9,184 nt of DNA from contig CALBME010000152.1 in assembly GCA_937896295.1 (NCBI GenBank), positions 1-9,184 of the forward strand, given 5' to 3'. Shown piece after piece: positions 1 to 5,104 of the stretch. This DNA is from an uncultured Micavibrio sp. (GTDB lineage Bacteria > Pseudomonadota > Alphaproteobacteria > Micavibrionales > UBA1664). The first letter of the stretch is position 1; every line of letters starts with the position of its first letter. The notes under the pieces are model-generated. The model was not told the origin of the DNA. It did no database searches and was given only the letters and a program-made list of their open reading frames with translations. The position numbers were made by a program, and so were the translations under genes.

Positions 1-1
1 C

Positions 2-1216
2 GCATTCGCGCTGGCCGATACCATGGCGCAGTCCCTGCCCCGTGTGATGGATGCGATCGACGCGCTGGCAAGGCCCGCACTGGCGGTTTTTGAAAACGAA
101 ATCGACGCCATCACGACTTACGCGAAATCACAGGGCGGGCCGGATGTGCTGGAACCGTGGGATTCCAATTACTGGGCCGCGCGTTACAAGGAAAAATATT
201 TCAATTTCGACGACAAGGCGTTTTCCCAGTACCTGCCGTTCGACCAGGTTTTATCCGGATTTTTCCGGCATATCGAAAAGCTGTTCGATATCTCGTTCCA
301 CGCGAACGATCAGCACCCGGTGTATCATCCCGAGGTACGCAGTTTCGACGTCATGGATAATGCCACCGGCAAGGTCACGGGCGTTATATATGTCGACCCC
401 TATGCCCGCGCGGCCAAGCGCGGCGGCGCATGGATGGAACACATCCAGTTCAACATGCCGGGCCAGATGAATTGTGTCATCATGACCACCAACAGCCTTC
501 CGGGCGGGGTGATTTCACATTTTGAAACAGAGGTACTGTTCCATGAAGGCGGCCACGCGGTGCACGGGCTTCTCGGTTCGGGGTCACGCCATGGCGTCCT
601 GCAGGGAACCCAGAATACGCCGGACTATACCGAGATCTTTTCGAAAATACAGGAACGCTGGGCCAGCCGGCCGGAAACGCTGCGCGATTTCGCGCGTCAC
701 CACGAAACGGGCGAGCCGTTGCCGCAGGCATTGCTGGACGCCCTGAAACGCTCCAAGGCGTTCTTTACATCGTTCACCTATCTGCGGTCTTTGCAGAACG
801 CGGTGCTGGACATGGAATTCCACCGCATGCAGCCCGATGCCTTTACCAGCTGCGAGGATTTCAGCCGCCGCACCGCTTTCAGCCATAAATATCAGGCGCA
901 TCTGCGCCCCTTTACCCTGCAACGGTACATGCACGGTTTTGACGAGGCGCTGTCGAAATATGCCGCGGGTTATTTCGGTTATTACTGGGCCAACCTGCAC
1001 GGTGCGCATGCCTTCGCCGCCTTTGAAAAGGCGGGCGCGTATGATGCGGATACCGCCGCGCGGCTGAAGGCCATGTATATGGGCGGCGCCGCCGGCGACC
1101 GCGACCAGATGTATAACGCCTTTGCCGGACCGGCACAGGCCGATGCGCTGTTGCCGGATCTGGGTCTGCGCGCATCCGGGCTGGCACCCCCGGCACCCAA
1201 AGCCACGCCGCAATAA
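2..1216 (+). CDS. M3-family zinc oligopeptidase, C-terminal part (5' end outside window)
   Basis: This is the catalytic part of a thimet/oligopeptidase A-like (M3) metallopeptidase, a cytoplasmic enzyme class that trims short peptides. The frame is open back to base 2, so the start is upstream; about 405 residues are visible of a family that usually has about 650-700. Counting from the ATG at base 23, the zinc motif is HEGGH at residues 174-178 (bases 542-556), within LFHEGGHAVHGLL. Glu204 in YTEIFSKIQERW lies where the third zinc ligand is expected. The C-terminal signature YAAGYFGYYW follows at 313-322, then AFAAFE. The usual His-x-x-Gly-Gly-Tyr stretch just before YAAGY is not recognisable; EALSKY is there instead. 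The protein ends in a Pro/Ala-rich tail. It converges on nrdB and ends at a shared terminator. The family call is firm; the exact subfamily (PrlC, Dcp or other) is not. Confidence 0.9.
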   Translation, partial: AFALADTMAQSLPRVMDAIDALARPALAVFENEIDAITTYAKSQGGPDVLEPWDSNYWAARYKEKYFNFDDKAFSQYLPFDQVLSGFFRHIEKLFDISFHANDQHPVYHPEVRSFDVMDNATGKVTGVIYVDPYARAAKRGGAWMEHIQFNMPGQMNCVIMTTNSLPGGVISHFETEVLFHEGGHAVHGLLGSGSRHGVLQGTQNTPDYTEIFSKIQERWASRPETLRDFARHHETGEPLPQALLDALKRSKAFFTSFTYLRSLQNAVLDMEFHRMQPDAFTSCEDFSRRTAFSHKYQAHLRPFTLQRYMHGFDEALSKYAAGYFGYYWANLHGAHAFAAFEKAGAYDADTAARLKAMYMGGAAGDRDQMYNAFAGPAQADALLPDLGLRASGLAPPAPKATPQ

Positions 1217-1246
1217 AAAACCGGCCCTTTCAAGGGGCCGGTTTTT
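1216..1246. terminator. Bidirectional intrinsic terminator between the M3 peptidase and nrdB
   Basis: A perfect stem of five A-T pairs plus seven G-C pairs (AAAAACCGGCCC at 1216-1227 with GGGCCGGTTTTT at 1235-1246) encloses a 7-base loop. It carries a T run on the right and, read on the other strand, a T run on the left. It starts at the last base of the peptidase stop codon and ends 4 bases from the nrdB stop, so it can end transcription from both converging genes. Confidence 0.9.
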
Positions 1247-1250
1247 CAAT

Positions 1251-2282
1251 TTATGCCGCTTCCGACTTGGAACCGAGATTGGGGTCCGGCTTCTTGCCGT
1301 AGTTGCCTGAGAACAGGTCTTCGGCGAAAACTTCTTCCCATGTACCGCCGGTCGAAGCCTTGGAGTATTCGGTCGCGCGGTTTTCAAAGAAGTTCACGTG
1401 TTCCGCGCCGTTCATCATGATGTCCATCCACGGCAGCGGATTTTTCTCGATGCCGTATACGGGCTCGAGGTTCAGCTGCTGCAGGCGGCGGTCGCCGATG
1501 TAGCGGATGTACTGCTTCACCTCTTCCGCGGTCAGGCCCTCGATGCCGCCCTGCTGGAAGGCGAGGTCGATGAAGGCATCTTCGTAGTTGATGATGGTTT
1601 TGCAGGAATCGGTGATTTCAGCCTTGAGCTGGTCATCCCAGATGTCCTGGTTTTCATCAATGAAGGTGTTGAACAGGCGGATCATGGACAGGCAGTGCAG
1701 GGTTTCGTCACGCACCGACCATGTCACGATCTGGCCCATACCCTTCATCTTGTTGAAGCGCTGGAAGTTCATGAGGATGGCGAAGGACGCGAACAGCTGC
1801 AGACCTTCGGTGAAGGCGCCGAACATGGCCATCGTTTTCGCAATGTCGCGGCGGCTGTTCATGTTGGCCGTCTGCATGTAGTCGTACTTGTCCTTCATTT
1901 CCTTGTATTCCATGAAGGCGGAGTATTCGATTTCCGGCATGCCGATGGTGTCGAGCAGGTGCGAATAGGCGGCGATGTGGATCGTCTCGATGTTCGCGAA
2001 GGCGCCCAGCATCATCTGGACTTCGACAGGGCCGAACACGCGGGAATAATGCTTCATGTAGCAGTTGTTCACCTCGACGTCGGCCTGGGTGAAGAAGCGG
2101 AAAATCTGGGTGAGCAGATTTTTTTCTTCGGGGGTCAGTTTCTTGCGCCAGTCGCGGACGTCTTCGGCCAGCGGCACTTCTTCCGGCAGCCAGTGGACGC
2201 GTTGCTGGGTCAGCCATGCTTCATAGCACCAGGGGTACAAGAAGGGTTTGTAGACGTGACGTTCCTGCAGCAGTTTGCTCAT
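1251..2282 (-). CDS. nrdB: Class I ribonucleoside-diphosphate reductase, beta (radical) subunit
   Basis: NrdB (R2) houses the dimetal centre and tyrosyl radical that start reduction of ribonucleoside diphosphates by NrdA. All residues needed for a classical class Ia/Ib R2 can be read by comparison with E. coli R2: metal ligands Asp41, Glu99, His102 (in IETIHIAAY), Glu159 (in TEGLQLFASF), Glu193 and His196 (in VRDETLH). The radical tyrosine is Tyr106, four residues after the His ligand, as in E. coli. At 343 residues it is near full family length (about 320-380). The start is fixed by AAGGA seven bases before the ATG. It is the last gene of the nrd cluster, 69 bases after the pyrophosphohydrolase, and ends at the shared terminator. 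It has no ATP-cone. The C-terminal tail (GKKPDPNLGSKSEAA) should be the NrdA-docking peptide, but I cannot confirm this. Confidence 0.96.
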   Translation of the reverse strand: MSKLLQERHVYKPFLYPWCYEAWLTQQRVHWLPEEVPLAEDVRDWRKKLTPEEKNLLTQIFRFFTQADVEVNNCYMKHYSRVFGPVEVQMMLGAFANIETIHIAAYSHLLDTIGMPEIEYSAFMEYKEMKDKYDYMQTANMNSRRDIAKTMAMFGAFTEGLQLFASFAILMNFQRFNKMKGMGQIVTWSVRDETLHCLSMIRLFNTFIDENQDIWDDQLKAEITDSCKTIINYEDAFIDLAFQQGGIEGLTAEEVKQYIRYIGDRRLQQLNLEPVYGIEKNPLPWMDIMMNGAEHVNFFENRATEYSKASTGGTWEEVFAEDLFSGNYGKKPDPNLGSKSEAA

Positions 2283-2320
2283 GGTTTTTTCCTTATTTTC
2301 CTTCGTTTTCGTATATGTGA

Positions 2321-2348
2321 CTCATAGCCTGATTCTGGAATGAATCAA
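2321..2348 (-). promoter_or_regulatory. Possible internal nrdB promoter overlapped by GANTC sites
   Basis: On the minus strand TTGATT (2343-2348) and TATGAG (2321-2326) are 16 bases apart, each matching 4 of 6 bases of the sigma-70 consensus. Three GANTC sites (2319-2323, 2331-2335, 2342-2346) overlap the -10, the spacer and the -35. The hexamers are weak, so nrdB may instead depend on read-through from nrdA. Confidence 0.3.
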
Positions 2349-2351
2349 TGA

Positions 2352-2765
2352 TTATGCCGCCTGTTTCTGCGTGTTTTTCCATGTCTCGAGTACCATGCCG
2401 AGATCGGGCGGCGAATAGTCGGGGCCCTTTAAAATCTTGCCGTCTTCGGGGCGGATGACGGGTTTGCCGTCGCGACCCAGCTTGCTCATGTTCGAACGCT
2501 GCACTTCCGCAAACGCGATATCCTTGAGCAGGTGATAGCCAAGCGAAAGATACGCACCGTCCAGCACGTATTGCAGGTCGGTCAGCGCATCGAGCACTTC
2601 TTTTTCATTGCCGGCGGCAAGCGCCTCTTTGAGTTCGTCCAGTTCTTCCTGCAGCAGGGAGATGCGCAGGTCGTTGGTGCGCTTGTCGGACAGGTCCGGC
2701 GCATCTTTTACGGGCAAGCCGTAGGTATCGTGAAATTGCTTCACGCCTTCGAGAGTCGTTTTCAT
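2352..2765 (-). CDS. MazG/PRA-PH-type all-alpha nucleotide pyrophosphohydrolase in the nrd cluster
   Basis: A 137-residue protein that looks like a single-domain all-alpha NTP pyrophosphohydrolase (MazG-like/PRA-PH superfamily), enzymes that split NTPs or dNTPs to the monophosphate and pyrophosphate using Mg2+. The helix QEELDELKEAL carries the E-E-x-x-E metal motif (Glu40, Glu41, Glu44). A second acidic helix, EVLDALTDLQYVL, supplies Asp59 and Asp63. The C-terminal half has a conserved-looking block (VQRSNMSKLGRDGKPV, residues 88-103, then DGKILKGPDYSPPDL) that I recall from a bacterial subgroup of this superfamily. AGGGA eight bases upstream supports the ATG. It lies between nrdA (65-base gap) and nrdB (69-base gap), all on one strand, suggesting a dNTP-pool role such as dUTP removal. 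The substrate cannot be read from the sequence. A histidine-pathway role is unlikely because no his genes are nearby. Confidence 0.82.
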   Translation of the reverse strand: MKTTLEGVKQFHDTYGLPVKDAPDLSDKRTNDLRISLLQEELDELKEALAAGNEKEVLDALTDLQYVLDGAYLSLGYHLLKDIAFAEVQRSNMSKLGRDGKPVIRPEDGKILKGPDYSPPDLGMVLETWKNTQKQAA

Positions 2766-2797
2766 TTTTGTATTCCCTAGTTTTTATTTTGAAACCA

Positions 2798-2820
2798 GGC
2801 CCCGGCATGACGCCGGAGCC
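2798..2820 (-). other. Hairpin between nrdA and the pyrophosphohydrolase gene
   Basis: In the minus-strand transcript a 9-pair GC-rich stem (GGCTCCGGC with GCCGGGGCC, one G-U pair) closes on a 5-base loop, starting 10 bases after the nrdA stop. In plus-strand RNA the G-U pair becomes a C-A mismatch, so the structure suits nrd-direction RNA. No U run follows at once (the next bases are TGGTTTCAAAAT). It is therefore more likely an mRNA-stabilising or partial-attenuation hairpin than a strong terminator. Confidence 0.5.
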
Positions 2821-2830
2821 TTGTGTTTCG

Positions 2831-4654
2831 TTACTGGCAGGCCAGGCACTCTTCGTACTTGCCGCCTTCGTTTGCCGGGGCTGCGTCGTTACCGGCCTTT
2901 TTCTTGGCGCGGTCCCACGAAGCGGCCGATTCTGCACGCTGGATCGAGCGCGAGCGGCAGTAGTAGAGCGATTTGACGCCTTTTTTCCACGCTTCCATGT
3001 GCACCTGGTGCAGCATTTTCTTGTGCACGTCGGCGGGCAGGAAGACGTTGAGCGACTGTGCCTGGCACACAAACGGCGTGCGGTCGGCGGCGTGTTCGAT
3101 CAGCCAGCGCTGGTCGATTTCAAACGCGGTCTTGAAGACGTCTTTTTCCATGTCGGACAGGAAATCGAGATGCATGATCGAACCTTCGTTGGTGAAGATC
3201 GACGACCAGACTTCTTCCGTGTCCTGACCTTTTTCGGCCAGCAGTTTTTTCAGGTGCGGGTTTTTGACCGCGAACGAACCGGACAGCGTCTTGTGGTTGT
3301 AGGCGTTGGCGGCGTTCGGTTCGATGCCGGGCGAGGCGCCGCCGGTGATGATGGAAATGGACGCGGTCGGCGCGATCGCCATCTTGTTGGAGAAGCGTTC
3401 CATCACGCCGTAATCGGCGGCATCCGGGCAGGGTCCGCGTTCATGCGCGAGTTTTTTCGACGCATCGTCGACCTGGCGCTTGATGTGCGAGAACATGCGG
3501 CGGTTCCAGACCTTGGCCATCACCGATTCCATCGGGATGCCCTTGGATTGCAGGAAGGAGTGGAAACCCATGACACCCAGACCGACAGAACGTTCGCGCA
3601 TGGCGGCGTATTTCGCATTGGCGAAGCTGTCCGGCGCTTTTTCGATGAAGTCGGTCAGGACGTTGTCGAGGAAACGCATCACGTCCTCGATCAGGGTCGG
3701 GTGGTCCTGCCATTCCTCGAACGTTTCCATGTTGAGGGAGGACAGGCAGCACACGGCGGTGCGCTCCTTGCCATCCGGGTCGATGCCGGTGGGCAGGGTG
3801 ATTTCCGAGCACAGGTTGCTCATCTTCACGTTCAGGCCGGCCATCTTGTGGTGTTCGGGAATGGCCTTGTTGACGTGGTCGATGTACAGGATGTACGGCT
3901 CGCCGGTTTCGATGCGGGCGGTGAGGATGCGGATCCAGAGATCGCGCGCCTTGACCTTGTCGATCACGACGTTGTTGTGGGGGGAGCGCAGCGCCCATTC
4001 CTCGTCGTTTTCAACGGCCTGCATGAACGCGTCGGGAATGACGACGCCATGGTGCAGGTTGAGGGCCTTGCGGTTCGGATCGCCGCCGGTGGGGCGGCGC
4101 ATTTCGACGAATTCTTCGATCTCGGGGTGCCAGACTGGCAGGTAGCAGGCGGCGGAGCCGCGGCGCAGCGAACCCTGCGAGATGGCGAGGGTGAGACTGT
4201 CCATCACGCGGATGAACGGAATGATGCCGGAGGTCTTGCCGTTGCGGCCGACTTTTTCACCGATGGAGCGCAGGTTGCCCCAGTAGGAGCCAATGCCGCC
4301 GCCCTTGGCCGCGAGCCAGACGTTTTCCGTCCAGAGGTCGACGATGCCTTCGAGCTTGTCCTGGCATTCATTCAGGAAACAGGAAATGGGCAGACCGCGG
4401 TTGGTGCCGCCATTCGAAAGAATGGGGGTCGCGGGCATGAACCAGAGCTTGGAGATATAATCGTAAATACGCTGGGCGTGTTCGGAGTCGTCCGAATAGG
4501 CCATGGCGACGCGCGCGAACAGGTCCTGGTAGGACTCCTCCGGAAGCAGGTAACGGTCATCGAGCGTGGCCTTGCCGAAATCGGTCAGCTTGGCATCACG
4601 GCTACGGTCGATACGGACGCGCGGTCCGGCTTCTACTTGGGCTACGTCAAACAT
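2831..4654 (-). CDS. nrdA: Class I ribonucleoside-diphosphate reductase, alpha (catalytic) subunit
   Basis: NrdA (R1) reduces ribonucleoside diphosphates with a thiyl radical generated by NrdB. By comparison with E. coli R1, Cys282 in NLCSEITLPT is the thiyl residue, flanked by the catalytic Asn280 and Glu284. Cys92 (PISCFLNEC) and Cys302 (AVCCLSSLN) form the active-site redox pair. Tyr564-Tyr565 (SLYYC) are the radical-transfer pair. The C-terminal YEECLACQ gives a CxxC (Cys603, Cys606) that would relay electrons from thioredoxin or glutaredoxin. At 607 residues it is about 150 shorter than E. coli NrdA (761). The protein begins almost directly with the N-terminal helical domain, so the ATP-cone that senses dATP is absent. 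The start is supported by GGGGGAGA about 7 bases upstream. It is first in the cluster and divergent from pyk; the upstream region carries NrdR-like boxes. Confidence 0.96.
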   Translation of the reverse strand: MFDVAQVEAGPRVRIDRSRDAKLTDFGKATLDDRYLLPEESYQDLFARVAMAYSDDSEHAQRIYDYISKLWFMPATPILSNGGTNRGLPISCFLNECQDKLEGIVDLWTENVWLAAKGGGIGSYWGNLRSIGEKVGRNGKTSGIIPFIRVMDSLTLAISQGSLRRGSAACYLPVWHPEIEEFVEMRRPTGGDPNRKALNLHHGVVIPDAFMQAVENDEEWALRSPHNNVVIDKVKARDLWIRILTARIETGEPYILYIDHVNKAIPEHHKMAGLNVKMSNLCSEITLPTGIDPDGKERTAVCCLSSLNMETFEEWQDHPTLIEDVMRFLDNVLTDFIEKAPDSFANAKYAAMRERSVGLGVMGFHSFLQSKGIPMESVMAKVWNRRMFSHIKRQVDDASKKLAHERGPCPDAADYGVMERFSNKMAIAPTASISIITGGASPGIEPNAANAYNHKTLSGSFAVKNPHLKKLLAEKGQDTEEVWSSIFTNEGSIMHLDFLSDMEKDVFKTAFEIDQRWLIEHAADRTPFVCQAQSLNVFLPADVHKKMLHQVHMEAWKKGVKSLYYCRSRSIQRAESAASWDRAKKKAGNDAAPANEGGKYEECLACQ

Positions 4655-4683
4655 GTATTCTCTCCCCCTGGAGGCGTCGTTTT

Positions 4684-4706
4684 GGCCCGCTTTTGACCGG
4701 CGGACC
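4684..4706 (-). other. Small hairpin in the nrdA leader
   Basis: In the minus-strand RNA, GGTCCGC and GCGGGCC pair over 7 bases (one U-G) around a 9-base loop, about 30 bases before the nrdA ATG. If the predicted start site near 4811 is right, the leader is about 155 bases long. I recognise no riboswitch class in it. Confidence 0.25.
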
Positions 4707-4754
4707 CTGAATTATGGCGGTTTTTGGGCAACTTTTCGTGGTTTTGGCGGGAGG

Positions 4755-4802
4755 CCACAACCATTAGTGTCTCAACACCACCAATGATACTAGATGATGT
4801 GG
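4755..4802 (-). promoter_or_regulatory. Tandem NrdR-box-like sites upstream of nrdA
   Basis: Two 16-base dyads lie upstream of nrdA: 4755-4770 (minus strand ACACTAATGGTTGTGG) and 4787-4802 (plus strand ATACTAGATGATGTGG). Each matches 11 of 16 positions of the NrdR box as I recall it (acaCwAtATaTwGtgt), including the CwA and wGtg half-site cores. They are separated by 16 bases (32 centre to centre, three helical turns), the arrangement NrdR uses upstream of nrd genes. NrdR represses nrd operons when (d)ATP is plentiful. Both boxes fall just downstream of the predicted -10. No nrdR gene is in the window. Confidence 0.65.
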
Positions 4803-4817
4803 TGGGGGAAAGAGAAA

Positions 4818-4846
4818 AGTATAGGCAATTATTCCTAAGTGGATAA
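4818..4846 (-). promoter_or_regulatory. Predicted nrdA promoter
   Basis: On the minus strand TATACT (4818-4823, 5 of 6 to the -10 consensus) lies exactly 17 bases after TTATCC (4841-4846, 3 of 6 to the -35). Transcription would start near 4811. The -35 is part of the octamer TTATCCAC, also readable as a DnaA box. The same octamer and spacing occur upstream of the gene at 8765. Confidence 0.5.
4838..4846 (-). promoter_or_regulatory. DnaA-box-like site overlapping the nrdA -35
   Basis: The minus strand reads TTATCCACT, 8 of 9 to the DnaA box TTATCCACA. In E. coli DnaA binds upstream of nrdAB and controls it, which makes the position plausible. It could equally be just the -35 region. Confidence 0.35.
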
Positions 4847-4886
4847 ATATTCATCCCGTTTTGCCATCCGAAAACCCAAATCGTTA

Positions 4887-4909
4887 CATTCCATGCACTT
4901 GCATGAATG
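4887..4909. promoter_or_regulatory. Operator-like dyad CATGCA-CT-TGCATG
   Basis: A perfect 6-base inverted repeat with a 2-base centre (4892-4905) is extended by CATT/AATG on the outer sides with one unpaired C. It sits midway between the divergent nrdA and pyk genes. The short symmetric form suits a dimeric repressor site; the protein is unknown. Confidence 0.35.
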
Positions 4910-4918
4910 GCTCTTGGC

Positions 4919-4927
4919 TTATCCACG
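4919..4927 (+). promoter_or_regulatory. Second DnaA-box-like site in the nrdA-pyk gap
   Basis: TTATCCACG matches the DnaA box at 8 of 9 bases and faces the opposite way to the site at 4838-4846. No good -10 lies 17 bases downstream, so a plain -35 reading fits this copy poorly. Confidence 0.3.
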
Positions 4928-4991
4928 TTTTTATAGACAGGTGAAAAGGCATTAGGGAAAGCAAACACGCCCGAAGAGGGGTTTAAAATAA

Positions 4992-5001
4992 GAAACGTTT
5001 C
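4992..5001. promoter_or_regulatory. Palindrome GAAACGTTTC upstream of pyk
   Basis: A perfect 10-base palindrome with a central CG, typical of LacI-family operators. It resembles the core of the Cra/FruR site (TGAAACGTTTCA), and Cra regulates pykF in E. coli. It lies about 105 bases before the pyk start. Assignment to a sugar or glycolysis regulator is inference. Confidence 0.4.
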
Positions 5002-5033
5002 CTGTTGTGTTTTGATCGGGTCGGGAGACTTCG

Positions 5034-5090
5034 TACGAATCATGGGCTCCCACCCCTTCCGAGCCCACTATTTCATCCATGCGATTCGTA
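5034..5090. repeat. Nested inverted repeats directly upstream of the pyk -10
   Basis: The outer arms TACGAATC (5034-5041) and GATTCGTA (5083-5090) are perfect 8-base inverted repeats, each containing a GANTC site. Inside them TGGGCTC (5043-5049) and GAGCCCA (5061-5067) form a second perfect 7-base inverted repeat with an 11-base loop. The right outer arm touches the predicted pyk -10, so this acts more likely as DNA than as RNA. Confidence 0.5.
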
Positions 5091-5096
5091 TATAGT
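5091..5096 (+). promoter_or_regulatory. Predicted pyk -10 element (leaderless or near-leaderless start)
   Basis: TATAGT (5 of 6 to the -10 consensus; TATATA overlaps it at 5089-5094) ends 8 bases before the pyk ATG at 5105. Transcription would begin within a few bases of the start codon. No good -35 is visible 16-18 bases upstream, so an activator may be needed. Confidence 0.4.
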
Positions 5097-5104
5097 CTTT
5101 GGTC

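Noticed and set aside
1398..2327. Plus-strand open frame of 309 codons opposite nrdB
   Set aside because: It is a shadow of nrdB, which has all metal ligands and the radical tyrosine.
2768..4696. Plus-strand open frame of 642 codons opposite nrdA
   Set aside because: It is a shadow of nrdA, whose catalytic motifs are all in place on the minus strand; long antisense frames are common in GC-rich genes.
4778..4805. Inverted repeat CCACCA ... TGGTGG with a 16-base loop
   Set aside because: It partly overlaps the NrdR-like boxes, does not extend beyond six bases, and is explained better by those boxes.
4642..5043. Minus-strand open frame of 133 codons across the nrdA-pyk gap
   Set aside because: It overlaps the nrdA start in another frame, crosses the promoter and NrdR-like boxes, lacks the G/C-ending codon pattern of real genes here, and resembles no family.
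4655..5104. Possible replication origin, because of two DnaA-like boxes in an AT-richer gap
   Set aside because: There are only two imperfect boxes, no AT-rich unwinding repeats, and no dnaA, dnaN, parA or hemE nearby; promoter control is the simpler reading.
5099..5104. TTG start for pyk two codons upstream of the ATG
   Set aside because: It lies at or before the likely transcription start, has no ribosome site, and adds nothing conserved.
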